A stretch of DNA of 64,000 nt from Metarhizium brunneum (GCF_013426205.1 NC_089425.1:744001-808000), one strand, 5' to 3'; numbered from the stretch's first letter, positions 11,335 through 22,973 are shown. The notes: generated by a model not told the origin, from the letters alone. Program-made: numbers and translations.

Positions 11335-11781
11335 GATCTCGTGCTTGAAAATAAGATTTTTGAGAACATTCGCCGAATCAGGCGGGAAATATGTTTACCA
11401 TATCTGAACGAAATCTTGCCTGCAGCCCATTCGCTCAATCCATCCACTTGCTGGGGTATTGTCTCACCTGAATAGGGCTACTAGTAATTCACACGTTCTA
11501 CAGGATTTGGATCGTGCGAGAGAAAACACAGAAGTTTAGGTTTGCTGTGAGTATTTTTTTTTTGTCGCGCGTTATCTGAGTTGTCAGAAAAGTCAAAATA
11601 TCCGTGTTCCTTGTTGAGCTGAGGAATTGACCAACAGGATTACCCGGCCGCGCTAGAAGAACTCCGGCTTGATGTGGAAGAGCAAATGGGTGTGGTGGCG
11701 CCTGGCGATGATTTCCCCATGGGTGAAGACAGCAACACGACCCCTGAGATTCAACTCACTCCTTGCATTGTAGGCAGATAA
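11335..11781 (+). pseudogene. Orphan 3' exons of an unassigned gene
   Basis: Three short stretches look coding. Bases 11335 to about 11450 encode a segment rich in Ile/Arg/Leu. Bases 11504-11546 (beginning IWIVREK) splice by GTGAGT..CAACAG (intron 11547-11637) into 11638-11781. That last exon encodes an acidic C-terminus containing DYPAALEELRLDVEEQMG and ends at TAA 11779-11781. The first stretch is in another frame and needs a further intron or a frameshift. No upstream exons or start are visible. It could be the end of a live gene with small exons or a relic. I do not recognise the family. Confidence 0.35.
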
Positions 11782-14700
11782 CCTGTAGATCCATGCTATT
11801 GGTGTCTTGTGAGGAGGATTTGCATAATGATGGATTCGAAAGGCCCTTTCAGAGACCAGGACACCGGACTGAGGCTCATGAGCTAGTATATCGTGCGAAT
11901 TTCACGCCTGTAGCGGCTGCCCATCTCAGTACGTAGCTCAAAACTTACCGGAAACCAGCTCAGTCCCTTGCATGAGTGGATGAGCAGCAAGTAGGCCTAA
12001 CAGTTGAAAGCCCCCTCCCCGAGGGGCCCTTCTCCACAGACATGCGGAGTATTCACCCGAAAGCCATGCTGTACTCTATGTACATAGACATCTATTGTAC
12101 TCTGTAAAGTGCACTATACAGGCACAGAAGTGGCTGAGGCAATAGCCGATGTTCTGATTCACGGGCCGAAAAATTTAACATGAACGATGCCGCTCGCTTA
12201 AGGTCTTTCACAGACATGGCTGACGAAGTGGCGTCGACTGATGGCGACTGAGCAATTGGAAGGGTCTGAAACAGGCGAAAACACGCTCCTGGCCAAGTTG
12301 GAGAACAGACGCTGGCTCTTGATATTGCAACAGTCTACTCCGTAAGAAGGCACCATGGCGGCGATCCGCCCAGGATGCCCGTACTTTGTCAGCCAGAGCT
12401 TTGACGGGTAACAGGCTTGGCGAAGCGTTGGAGCATGGCGAGCCAACCTCATTGAAGCTGGATGAATCGGCAACGAGACGAGAGCTAAGAGTAGCCGGCG
12501 AGTATTGCTTGGTTTATTGTGTGGACGGAGCCAATTAGCCACCTAGGTACTAGTTATAGCAGGGTGCCAATTAGTTTTGTCGAAAGTGCCGGAACCAATT
12601 GCTGGAGGATTTTGGCTTGCCTGCTTGAAACCACTTCGGTGTTCTTTCTTTTTTTGTCTTTTGGTGTATAGTAGTTACTCCTCGACGGAAAAAGCAACCC
12701 CTGGATGATTGAAGGAGGAAGGGCCCTGGGCAGGATTATATTGCCGGGGCTGTGGATGTCTGACGGCGAAGCTGAATGGATGCAGTCCTTTGGACAGATG
12801 GCGACCTCAGCCATTATCATGGAGTGATGCGCTCAAGCTTCATTGAGAGTCATCGAACGTCATGGCCTGTATTTTGGACCAGATTCGCCATGGTGCCAAA
12901 CATTGAAACAAACTGGTCCCATTCTGGGTGAAATTAGTCGACAGGGCCAGGGTTGGCGACAGCTCACGGACGACAAAAGTCTTTGTGAAAGCTGCAAGGG
13001 TCGTCCTCAGGGCCGCAGTAGCGTCGACATGCATCTCGGGACTGGAGGTCAAGTTTGGCTTTTGACAGAATGCATGGAAGTTGTTAGCCTCTGCAGCTCA
13101 GCTGGCCTAGCAGCTCGCGACGGAGTTTAGCAAGCCATCAAATCCGCCAACAGCGAATGGGCCAATTGACCAACTGGTCGTGCCTTCCTGCCCTCAATTT
13201 TTGCCGTGGACCAGTTGACGTGTTGTGGTTCGTGATTGGGCCCCTCGGCTTTCGCCTGTCGTAGACTGGCAGTGCTGCCAGTGTAAATTGCACGGGGCAC
13301 AGTCTACCAAGCACCAGGCGTTCCTTCCTCTCGGCCTGTCAGTCTTGGCCGTCCATGTCACTCACCACTGGGACATCGGCCCCCGGCTCGCCCAGGTTCC
13401 TGGGTGCTTTACTTAGAACATGTCAAGTATTACCGGAGAACTACGGAGTACGGAGTACTACCTACTTAAGTACAATGAGGCGCAGGCTTGGAGATGTCCT
13501 TGGACACTTGAGAACTCTGCAGAGTGCCGAGTACAGCCTGCAACGTCGACTACTGCCATGCAACTTTCCACGTCGCGTCATGCAACACAGAACCCCAAGG
13601 AGACAGCGTCCCGGGTAAACAACGTGACTGTGGAATATTCTGGGACGTGCTTGCCTCTTTGGTCCTTTTCGCGGCGCGATCGGGTCACGGCCGCGCATCT
13701 AGCGCGACAGGGCTTGTTATTTGAGGGGAGGTAGGCGGTACCTGCACGTCGCATGAAGGCTTCGTACAAAACTCGTGTATTGGATACCGAGTATCAGCCC
13801 CCCCGGTCCTCGCTCAGGCACCGAAATGAATTATACAAGACTTTTCAGGCAGATTCTATTCGAGATGGCTTCATCCTCTGGCCGGATGGAAGCCAAGAAC
13901 ACACGGGCGGCTCGCCCTTACAGAAAGCAGCTGCAGGCTGCCAATTTTCTTGTCTCTCCAGCAGGGGACTCCCACAGATGCTGCCCGAATGTGCTAGTAC
14001 CGACCGTTGTCGACCGTTGTTGCTTTTTCCTTGGGCCGTGACCATGACTTGAACCGTTTGATTGTGTGCCGCGGGATCCACGCATCCGGTCCATGCTTGT
14101 CATGGCCCTGGTCCCTGGTGCAGCTATCTCGTCCATCTTGTCGTCGGCACTATGGAGTCAATGGAAATTGATCCGTCCAAGCATCGTGCACAGTCTCCAG
14201 TGCCTCCATCGCCGTGCCCACAGTTGTCCCTTGTTGTCTTAGCCGAGTGCTGAGCTTTACTTCTCCGGTTTGGGCAAAACAAACAAGACCCGACCCAAAT
14301 GTCAGCGCTGACGGTACATTTGATCATCTCGTGCGCTCGTGCAGCGGCGGATGCCTTGTCTGTAGCACCGACGAGCGATGGAGAAATCGAGCTTGACTCG
14401 ACGTGCAGACTTGTTCCCCCAGATCCATCCCACATTCCACCCCGTGTGTTTGTCAACTCTCGAGTCTTGCCTCTCGCACCCATCTCCTTCAGCCGCATTG
14501 CTGGAAGAGCGTCGCCGTGGACAACACGCTAGCCGTGCCTTTGTCCTGTCCAGGTGTTGCTGCTGTTGTTGTTATTATTCATTTCAACCCATTGTGTTGA
14601 ATCGACATTCCACGGACCAGGTCGCCCGTGACATCTGAGCCGAGCAAAAATATCCCATCGCAGCCGCAGCCGCAGCCGCAGCCTCAGCCTGGCACCACAA

Positions 14701-15647
14701 CACCAAACTTCAAACACTGGGAGCTTCGCAGCATAGTCACCATCCCTGACCGAGCGCTCCTTGTCCGAGTTCCACCACGTCCTGTCCCCTCAACTGCCGT
14801 CTGCCTGCCTTTGGTCCTGGGTTTGGGATGGGGATTTTGTGGCCATAAGCCTCACTAGCTGCCGCAGGAAACTTTGCACCGGCGGCGTTTCGTCTGCCCA
14901 ACCAAATTTTACTCTGTTCAACTTCATCCAATCTCGACACCAGGTTGCCCAACAGCCTCCATTTAGGGCAAAGCTTAATATTGAACGTATCGCATCCCGA
15001 CGTTCCAAGGCACCGCATTTCGCTGCTTCTATTCTGGCGCCACTCTTTACCGTTTCAATCACTGCCAACGCAGTTTTCGCTTCTTTTGTCGAAACCTTTC
15101 CTCGATTCCCCGTCTCTCCTTCCTTTCTACAACTAGCCATCGCGGCCTTCGCAGAGATACGAGACAAAAGCAATCTCTAGCTTCCACTCTTTCCTAACTT
15201 GCAGGCTGTTCAACATACTAGGGCTCGACCGACCACTGCTGCCGAACGCTCCTTTGACCAACCACGCCTTTCCTCTTCTCGCTCTCCCTCTCGCACTTGT
15301 TCGACAATTCGATTAGAATATCGGCTTCATTTATTACGGCACACGCTTTTCCCCCAGTTTGATCATCTCCCGCCTAGCACCGAGCGAGCGCATCGTCCCG
15401 GCTATGGCGACTTGTATGTTTCTTAATTCAACGATAGTCGAATGTTGAAACAGTGGTGTTTGATTTATTCTTCCTATACCAAGTCTCGCATCCATGCAAC
15501 ACAGACCGATTACTCTCACTACTCGGATTCACGCCCCATCATCTTCGGAAACACTTGTGGGATCAGCTCATCTACATTCAACCCTGGTATTCAAGTGACT
15601 AGACTCCGCAAGCTTCCTCCGCTGGCCCTAGGCTCTGGGCAGCCACA
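11782..15647. other. Intergenic, 3.9 kb, no convincing gene
   Basis: Only short, motif-free open frames on both strands. Three TACGGAGTA-type nonamers (12336, and the overlapping pair 13442 and 13449). The last 1-1.5 kb is pyrimidine-rich and probably the promoter and long leader of the TBC gene. A possible leader intron starts with GTATGT at about 15415. Confidence 0.45.
14661..14690. repeat. CAGCCG/CAGCCT microsatellite, five units
   Basis: Three CAGCCG units followed by two CAGCCT units in the presumed upstream region of the TBC gene. No coding frame uses it. Confidence 0.8.
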
Positions 15648-18446
15648 ATGGACTCTATGGCGGTGCCTCAGTCCGACGAAGAAGGCTCGATTCCTCCTGG
15701 CCAACACACCGTTCGCAATCGAAAGTATTCCTTGTACGCCTCGAGAATCAAGCCGTTGACTGTCGATACATCTGCTCGAGAAAAAGTGCCACAGCTACCT
15801 GAGATACCTCCACTGCCCGTCTCGCCCCGATGGGACTCACTTTCTCATGGGCTGCATTTACTAAATCAGAGTCCAACCTCCGGTTCTAGAGTGTCACCGA
15901 TAATGCTATCTGAGGCCATGCTACCCCAACCATTTCCCGCTCTAGCTGGACCGGCTGTATCTCCATCTCTGCGAAGCCCTCGCAGCCTAAGGATAGGCAC
16001 TCCAGAGCCTCGAAATGAATCACCATGTCGGTCGATGAAAGCTAAAACATCCTTGGCAGATATGCGTTCATCAGAGGGCACCCCTCTAGTCGAGAATTTT
16101 TCAAGACCCCGAAAGCAGAGCATACGTCAAGCTGGACCACCGGAAAACCTTCATATTCCAGACCCTATCAGGCCACGACAGGCCAACATGCCAAATCTCA
16201 CAGACCGCTTCCTGGATCTCGCCAACCCCTTGTCACAAACGCCTCCATGGCAACGACCCAGGCGTCCCTCTGCCTCCTCTGTCAAGTCATCCTCCACTTA
16301 CGCCTCTCCATTACCGTATACAAACAGCGATTTTATTGAGTCAAGGCATCGTGCAAGAAATGTTACTGGTCCACCAGCTCTTACACCCGCTCGGACTCCT
16401 GCTGTCCCTGGCCGCCCGGAGTATCCCGTTTCAACACCTCTAACAAGCCCAGGCGCGGGTGGGACCGCTCCCTGGCTGAGCGGGGATGAATTGCGGTCCA
16501 GTTTCAGATCCCAGCTCACTGCCTCAACAACCCCTGGTACAGCTGTCACAGAGCGCAGTAGTGTTCTTACAAAAGACAGCTCTGTCACCTCCCTCGAGAA
16601 CCCCGATGAGCCCAGCTTGGAAGATGTTATGGGCATGTACGAAAAGGGCTTTGCGGATGATGAAAACGAAAGTGACTTCGATGATCCCGAGAGCGAAGGC
16701 AACTTGGATTCGAGACCTATGACTGCTGTATCAGAACCTGACACTCGGTCAGCTCCAGCTGTTCCGAGTATTCCCTTTACCGTTCCTGTTGCTGATAAGA
16801 GCCTCGAACCGCCACTGCCAACCGCCCGTTCCACACTAGACGCCGAAATCCGTCAATCAAAGATGATCTTTACCAGCCCAGCTTTCACAGCATCTGTGGC
16901 GGCTATAGCTGGGAAGGCCGATGTAGATATGCCGGAAAAACGGGACTCGGCCAAGTCACTTGATTCTGAGCCGTCAATCACATCAGACCCGGCTCCCGCA
17001 AAGGAACTTCCAACGACTGTGAACTTACCCCCCCCAGCCTCAAAGCCTGCACTTCCAACGGCCACGCCGATGCCAGTTGAGCCTGAGGACCCTGGCTCAC
17101 GCGACCGATATGGCTTTAAGAAGGCCAATCAATCTATTACTAGAGAACAGTACGATGCGTGGAACGCCGAGTACTCGGTGTACATTGCTCGAAGACGACG
17201 GAAGTGGGTAGCCTACCTCAAAGACTGTGCCCTGATGACTGATCGTCCCATTCGATTCCCCTCGCCAAGTGCAAAGACGAAGAGATTTGTGAGGAAAGGG
17301 ATACCGCCCGATTGGCGTGGAGCAGCGTGGTTTTACTATGCCGGTGGGCCGGCAATCTTGGCCAAACACGCCGGCTTATACGAAAGGCTCTTGCATAAAT
17401 CAGCTAAACAGGTGGATATCGAGGCAATTGAACGAGACCTGCACAGGACGTTTCCGGACAATATTCAGTTCAAGCCATCAGCAAATTTCCAGTCTGTGCC
17501 CAACAGCGAGCGAACCAGCCAATCGACAATGACGGGTTCCTCTGGGGATGAAAGCTCACCGGGACCGCTACCTGCTGCTTCGAATGAGCCACCGATTATC
17601 ACGTCTCTTCGCCGTGTCTTGCATGCCTTCTCCATTTATAATCCCCGTATTGGCTACTGCCAGAGTCTAAATTTCCTGGCTGGACTCTTGCTGCTGTTCG
17701 TGGAGACAGAAGAGCAATGCTTTTGGTTGTTGAATGTAATCACCATTATCTACCTGCCGGGAACACACGATATGAGCCTGGAAGGATCAAAGGTGGACTT
17801 GGGTGTGCTCATGACGGAACTGCGTGACACGATGCCCTCGGTATGGGACAAGATTGGTGGAGAACTGGAAAACCTTCCCACGGGCAGGCCCAGCACGAGT
17901 AAGTCTATACGCAAAACTAGGCCCATTTTGCGACGAAGGGAACATCCAAAATTATCTACAGATCGTCTACCTCCAATTACACTGTGCATGACGGCTTGGT
18001 TCATGAGCTGCTATATTGGGACGTTGCCCATTGAGACAACACTGAGAGTCTGGGATGTCTTCTTCTATGAAGGCTCCAAGACACTCTTCCGCATTGCACT
18101 GGCGATTTTCAAGAGCGGCGAGAGCGAAATCAAGGCGGTCAAAGACCCTATGGAAATGTTTGGAGTTGTTCAGGCCATCCCCCGGCGAATGCTAGACGCC
18201 AATGCTCTCATGGAAGCTTGCTTTAAGCGAAGAAACGGATTTGGTCATCTTAGTCAGGGAGCCATTGACGAACGCCGACAGGAAAGGCGTCAAAGGGCCA
18301 AACAAGAGCTCGAACAGAGCCTGCAGCAGCGCGAAAAGACGGACCTGGGCGGCAACTTGACTGAAGTGGAGTCAGGTTCCGTATCACGCAAAGGCACTCT
18401 TTTTGGGAGGAAAAAGAGTGCCAACCTCAGGGCTGCAGAGGTTTAA
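15648..18446 (+). CDS. TBC-domain Rab GTPase-activating protein
   Basis: The frame from 15648 to 18446 encodes 932 residues without splicing. A clear 63-bp intron (GTAAGT at 17899, CTACAG ending 17961) is in frame and stop-free; removing it gives 911 residues and restores the continuous TBC core. The N-terminal half is Ser/Pro-rich and disordered. The TBC domain runs from about residue 535 to 850: PPDWRG, the arginine finger Arg600 in IERDLHRTFP, the glutamine finger Gln672 in YCQSLNFLAG, and the GTLPIETTLRVWDVFFYEG block. Such proteins switch off Rab GTPases in membrane traffic. The C-terminal tail is a Gln/Arg-rich helix. The exact Rab partner cannot be read. Confidence 0.93.
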   Translation: MDSMAVPQSDEEGSIPPGQHTVRNRKYSLYASRIKPLTVDTSAREKVPQLPEIPPLPVSPRWDSLSHGLHLLNQSPTSGSRVSPIMLSEAMLPQPFPALAGPAVSPSLRSPRSLRIGTPEPRNESPCRSMKAKTSLADMRSSEGTPLVENFSRPRKQSIRQAGPPENLHIPDPIRPRQANMPNLTDRFLDLANPLSQTPPWQRPRRPSASSVKSSSTYASPLPYTNSDFIESRHRARNVTGPPALTPARTPAVPGRPEYPVSTPLTSPGAGGTAPWLSGDELRSSFRSQLTASTTPGTAVTERSSVLTKDSSVTSLENPDEPSLEDVMGMYEKGFADDENESDFDDPESEGNLDSRPMTAVSEPDTRSAPAVPSIPFTVPVADKSLEPPLPTARSTLDAEIRQSKMIFTSPAFTASVAAIAGKADVDMPEKRDSAKSLDSEPSITSDPAPAKELPTTVNLPPPASKPALPTATPMPVEPEDPGSRDRYGFKKANQSITREQYDAWNAEYSVYIARRRRKWVAYLKDCALMTDRPIRFPSPSAKTKRFVRKGIPPDWRGAAWFYYAGGPAILAKHAGLYERLLHKSAKQVDIEAIERDLHRTFPDNIQFKPSANFQSVPNSERTSQSTMTGSSGDESSPGPLPAASNEPPIITSLRRVLHAFSIYNPRIGYCQSLNFLAGLLLLFVETEEQCFWLLNVITIIYLPGTHDMSLEGSKVDLGVLMTELRDTMPSVWDKIGGELENLPTGRPSTSKSIRKTRPILRRREHPKLSTDRLPPITLCMTAWFMSCYIGTLPIETTLRVWDVFFYEGSKTLFRIALAIFKSGESEIKAVKDPMEMFGVVQAIPRRMLDANALMEACFKRRNGFGHLSQGAIDERRQERRQRAKQELEQSLQQREKTDLGGNLTEVESGSVSRKGTLFGRKKSANLRAAEV

Positions 18447-19555
18447 CTGTCTTGTGAAGCACAAACTCAACACTGAGTTGGGCCGCACCCGACTATCTCT
18501 TTTTCTTGATTCATTCTTCTGCTCCAAACGTGGTTAAATACGTGGGTGAGCATCACAAATTTTCAATTTATACCCCTCTTTTTCTTTTCTTTTCTTTTCT
18601 TTCTCCTTCGTGGTTCCTTCGAAGGCTTACCGACGTTACACACCTCTCTTGCCGGACCTTGACCAAGGACAGTTGATGGGACTTTCATGAAGCGTTGTGA
18701 TTTTTCCTGGATGACATGCATACCTGTTTTTTTCTATTTTGTCATTTCACCACCGGCCCTTTCGCAAGTAGTTGTCTCTGCTGGGGGAGACGCCACGAAA
18801 GCCAAGTGGGTTATGTGTGATAACTCATGACTTTTACGTCTGCATCAAAATGTGAGGCTGATGTTGGTTTATCGCCACGCTAGTGGCCAGTGGCTTTTGG
18901 CATGATGGAGTGATGTTGGAATACATTTCTCTGCGGCTTGCTATTGAGGCGGTGCGCATGGACGGCGTACTTGTGGCGTGCGTGCATAGATGGGTACCGG
19001 GGTTATGTACATAATCAAATTTTCTTTCCTTTCTTCTTTTCTCTTCTTTTTTTTGTCAGTTTCTGGATAGAAAAAGAAATCTGGCACGGTAGTAAACTGG
19101 GCGTCAAGGCAGCATATATTATATAGGTAGAATGGTGATAATTGACACCGATGATGATGAGAAATAGCAGAGGATTGGACGTGGAGTGTTTTGTGTCGAT
19201 TGCGTCTAAAGCACGGTGCTTTGTGTTTCGTATCCCTTACCCCTAGGTTTTGAAGTACCTAGGTAGGTACCTAGGTAGTTGGTAAAGAAACGGCAAAAGC
19301 GGTTGTGGTGTGTAAAGTAAGAAACGTGCTCACGGGGCGGGCCGTCTGAGCTGGAGGAGCAAGCAAGGGGGTAGGTGCGGCAAACAATTTGATACAGGTG
19401 TTCTAGCTCAATGTACATTGCGTGATCTTGTGCCCTCGCTCCGCTCGTATTCTCGTGACAGACATGCCTTGACCCGGCGCTCTATTGGTGTCCTCGCCGC
19501 TCTCGCCTCGCTTCCCGCAGCAGCGTGTGTTGCTCACGGGCCCGCGGGCTCGGGC
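18447..19555. other. Convergent intergenic, 1.1 kb, pyrimidine tracts and TACCTAGGTA palindromes
   Basis: 3' flanks of the TBC (+) and E2 (-) genes. Contains (TTTTC)n-like tracts at about 18578-18605 and 19020-19055. Two copies of the 10-bp palindrome TACCTAGGTA lie at 19256-19265 and 19268-19277. No gene seen. Confidence 0.55.
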
Positions 19556-20125
19556 CTACTTGGTGACGGGGGGGAAGACGGGCTCCCCGCGGGCGTACTT
19601 GTCGACGTGGAGGCGGACGTTCTTGTCCCAGGCGGGCCGGTCGTTGCGGTACTCGTCGGCGATTCTCTCCTCGAGCGGGTCGTCGGGCTGGGGCTCGACG
19701 AGCAGGTTGCGCAGGGCGTCGAGGACGGCGGCGACCTTGGTCGAGGGCTTCCAGTTCTCGGGCTTGAGGATGCCGAGGCAGACGTTGCCGAGGGAGTCGT
19801 TGGTCACGTTGGGGTGGTAGAGGCGCGTGGTGAAGCGCACGGCCGGCGGCTTGAAGGGGTACTCGACGGGGAGGGTGAGCAGGATGCCGTACTTGCCCGG
19901 GTGGAAGGGCGACGCGGGCGGCGGGACGAGCGTGATTTGCCACGTGTGGATGGATTCGTTGGGCGGGAGGGAGATGGTGAAGCCCTCTGGGGGGGATTGC
20001 GAGATTTCGGCGTATTCCTGTCTGGGGTTAGGTTTTTCTTCTTCTTTCGTAGAGAGGGGGAAAAAAATGGAAGCGGCATGGGGCCCGGGGGGGATATGTA
20101 CTTTGCTGATGCGCTTGGTGGACAT
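19556..20125 (-). CDS. Ubiquitin-conjugating enzyme E2, Ubc14-like
   Basis: Two exons (20125-20102 and 20017-19556) give 161 residues. The 84-bp intron (GTACAT..CCCAG) is in frame and stop-free, so an unspliced frame also stays open. The UBC fold is complete: the YPFKPPAVRF strand, HPN motif at residues 76-78, and active-site Cys88 in GNVCLGIL. The EPQPDDPLEERIADEYRND helix region resembles fission-yeast Ubc14 more than Ubc4/5. It takes ubiquitin from E1 and passes it on with an E3. The ATG at 20125 is chosen because MSTKRISK joins directly to EYAEI after splicing; a longer Pro/Ser-rich upstream frame is leader sequence. Confidence 0.9.
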   Translation of the reverse strand: MSTKRISKVHIPPGPHAASIFFPLSTKEEEKPNPRQEYAEISQSPPEGFTISLPPNESIHTWQITLVPPPASPFHPGKYGILLTLPVEYPFKPPAVRFTTRLYHPNVTNDSLGNVCLGILKPENWKPSTKVAAVLDALRNLLVEPQPDDPLEERIADEYRNDRPAWDKNVRLHVDKYARGEPVFPPVTK

Positions 20126-20643
20126 GGCTGCTTTGGTTTTGGGGGGTGATGGAGGATGGTGGATGGAGGGAGGTTGGAGGTAGAGGATGGAAGGTGAAGC
20201 TGTTGGAAGTGACGATGGTGGGGCCGTCTTGCCGCGGGGCAGGCTTTGCGGGAGGGGAGGGGTGGAGTGCAGGAGCGAGCGCCTTGGGCCTGGCTGCATG
20301 TGGGGCCAACTGCCGGCATGCCATCCATGAGATGACGAGGTCGAGTTCGATTTGCTAACTGGGATACAGATATTTGCGCAAGCTCAGTGTATGCCTATGC
20401 CTATGCGGCACGGGAATGGCGGGGATGGTGCAAGGATGTGGTGTGTATCATTGACCTCCGCTGCCCGTCCGTATGTATATCCATCTTGGCAATCCAACCT
20501 CATTGCCAGACATGCCCAACCACACGCCCAAGATGGCAAACTACACGCACCAAAAAGTTCGTACTTGCGCTTCCCAATCTGCCAACTACATCGTCGTCTT
20601 CTTACCCTCCGGACTCCCCTCCCCCTCGCCTGGCATCTCGTTC
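20126..20643. other. Intergenic, 0.5 kb, upstream of the E2 gene
   Basis: Promoter and leader of the E2 gene and 3' flank of the next minus-strand gene. No coding signal. Confidence 0.45.
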
Positions 20644-21532
20644 TCAGTCGGCCTCGCTGCCCACGCCAAAGTCAGCACCGACTGTCAAAACACGAAACAC
20701 CTGCAGAGGAAAACAAAACAACTTACTCGCAGCCCATCGTCGCACATGGTACAGAACGTCGTATTCATCGCCATGGACATCTGATTCGCCCACTGCCTTT
20801 AAAATCCTCACCCCCTCGTCGTCTACATCACATCAACATCAACACGGTCAGTTTCAAAAAAAGGAAGAAAAAAAGAGCAAGAAAATGAGTACGATCCAAT
20901 ACGTACACCCCAGCTTGTCAATATCCCGCAGCGTCTCGGGGAACCCAGGAATCGCCTTGCCCGTATCGACATCCAGCAACGGCTCCAGCTTGGCATCTAG
21001 ATGATCCAGCGTGCTGAGCAGGTTGCGCTGGCGAATCCGTAGATTCTCCTGATACGACGGGTTCTGGTGCAGCAGCAGGCGTCGGTCCTTGTCGTCTTTC
21101 TTGCCCTGCTCGTCCCCTGCACCAGGCGGAGTGGCTGGCGAGCTCGGAGGAGACGGCATGTACCTGGGAGACGGCACGTCCTCGAATGTAGGCGAAAATG
21201 AGGTCGCTAGGGGAAACGCCATGTGCAACACGCCCATGTATTCTCGCAAGGCTGAAGTTGGTTCTTTCCGTTCCGCCACGGTCAGGTAAAAACGTACGTA
21301 GTTGATGGGAGGCAGGGACGGAGGGACGGAGAGACGGAGGGGACGGCGGGGACATGGTTTTCTAACAAGGCAAGCAAACGACGCACCGTCCCGGCAATTC
21401 CACCGTCGCCGCCAGACGATGCAGAATCATACCGTCATACAAGTTGTTCGCGTAGGCCTCGTCCCCCCGGCCCGTCTGGAGCAGCGGCGGCACCACCGAG
21501 GCTCTCCCGGCGCCACGGCCTCGCAATCGCAT
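20644..21532 (-). CDS. Unassigned protein, four exons
   Basis: Reading the minus strand: a 5' exon from about 21532, a main exon up to 20907 (whose first part encodes a VRFYLTVAERK segment, then a Pro/Ser-rich linker and an amphipathic region ending TLRDIDKLG), exon 20822-20727 (YDEGVRILKAVGESD onward) and a short last exon 20681-20644 ending in TGA. Introns at 20823-20906 (GTACGT..TGTAG) and 20682-20726 (GTAAGT..GACAG) are well supported because both keep frame and join protein-like sequence. The first intron is uncertain; a donor at TT|GTATGA would fit. The product is about 230-260 residues with a helical C-terminal half. No family recognised. It is divergent with Rrp1, 331 bp apart. Confidence 0.5.
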
Positions 21533-21863
21533 CCAGCAAAGCCATGTGCACCGCTGGACCCTCTGCGTAATACACTCGAGCTCGTGGTCTCGGCTATTTC
21601 GAGTCGAGGCTGGCGCCCAGCGAAAAAGGTAATTTATTCACTTTGGCTAGCTTATCCGCAAGTCCAAGTCCAAGTCTAGCTCCAATGCGGTCACGGTCAC
21701 GGAGCTCCGATAAGATAAGCTCAACCTTGGAAGTGGGGCGCGGGGGCAACAGCATCTTTTTTTTTTCCTTTGCAATTTACAGCTTGAATCGACGTCGCAG
21801 CGCCATTGCCAAAAAAAAAAAAAACACGATATTCCGTCGACACCGACGACGCACAGAATCACC
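21533..21863. promoter_or_regulatory. Divergent promoter region between unassigned gene and Rrp1
   Basis: This 331-bp gap is shared by two outward-facing genes, so it must hold both promoters. It has a T-run and an A-run near the Rrp1 start (about 21760 and 21811) and a repeated AAGTCC unit. No specific factor site is identified. Confidence 0.4.
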
Positions 21864-22707
21864 ATGGCCGCCGCAGAAGCCCAGATGCCATTTATCAAAA
21901 ACCTCGCCTCGAGCGGTAATCCTCTTCCCTTCCCCCCCCGCGCTCCCTCCGCCAGTATCACATGGCTGACCTGTAGCAAAAACCCCAACCACAGACCGCA
22001 AGCTTCGCACGCAATCGCTCGCCACGCTGCAGACGTACCTATCGTCCAGGACGGGCCTGCCGGCCGCGGACGCGCTCAAGCTCTGGACAGGGCTGTACTA
22101 CGCGCTGTGGATGACGGACCGGCCGCGGCCGCAGCAGGCGCTCGCGGCGGACCTGGCCAACCTGGTGCTGGACGTGCCGGCGGCGTGCGCGGCCCCCCTG
22201 GCCAGCGGCTTCTGGAGCGTGCTGTCGCGGCAGTGGGCGTCGATTGACGCCCTGCGCATGGACAAGTTCCTGCTGCTGGTGCGGCGCGCGTTCGCCGCGC
22301 AGGTGCGCTTCGCGCGCGGCAGGGCGTGGGCCGGCGAGCAGGTCGACCGGATGCTCGACGTGTGGAGGCGCCTGGCCTTTGACGCCGACGACGAGGACGG
22401 CGTGTCGCTGGGGTTGAGGCTGCACGTGCTGGATCTGTGGGTGGACGAGCTGGAGAGGGAGAAGGCCCTGGGGCCGGCGGGCGACGGCGAGGACGAGGAG
22501 GAGGACGACGTCGCCGCGAGGGACGAGTGGGTGCGCAGGGTCGGCGACATGGTGGACGCGTTGAGGGCGAGCCCGGTCAAGAGCGTGCGGAATAGGGCCT
22601 CTGAGAGCTATGCTGACGAGAGGCTGCCTTGGGGGACGAGGGAGAGTGATGGCGAGGGACAAGGGGAGGAGGATGAGGATGAGGGCTGGGGCGGTATTGA
22701 CGATTGA
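21864..22707 (+). CDS. rrp1: Rrp1/Nop52-like ribosomal RNA processing protein
   Basis: Two exons, 21864-21915 and 21995-22707, give 254 residues. The intron (GTAATC..CCACAG) keeps frame. The start MPFIKNLASSDRKLRTQSL matches the Nop52 domain, whose hallmark is a short lysine/arginine helix after 'LASS'. It is followed by TYLSSR, LKLWTGLYYALWMTDRP and the helical repeat LANLVLD. The C-terminal third is acidic and ends in Asp/Glu-rich low complexity. Family members are nucleolar and needed for 27S pre-rRNA processing and 60S subunit assembly. Coding GC is very high, giving long antisense open frames that I reject. Confidence 0.85.
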
Positions 22708-22973
22708 TACTTGGGCGTGGGTTTCGCCTCTGTTTTTTGTCTCTTTTGTTTTCCCAGACTATGGCGAGGTTTGGTGTTTTTGGCGTTTGGAACAAGGCAA
22801 AAGAAGCTACTTGATTCATCATAGACGGATATATATACATATATAATTTTTGAGCCCCAACGCCCAGTCTGACCGGTATGCGCAATGACAACGGACCCCA
22901 ACGCTAATTAGCAAAGCTATCTTGATTCATTCAGGCCCTCGCTCGAGGGGAAAAAATTGGGCGACAACATCTC

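Noticed and set aside
19418..20149. 243-codon plus-strand open frame
   Set aside because: Antisense to the E2 gene; Gly/Val/Glu bias from GC-rich codons.
22039..22662. 207-codon and 160-codon minus-strand frames
   Set aside because: Antisense shadows of Rrp1 in very GC-rich sequence.
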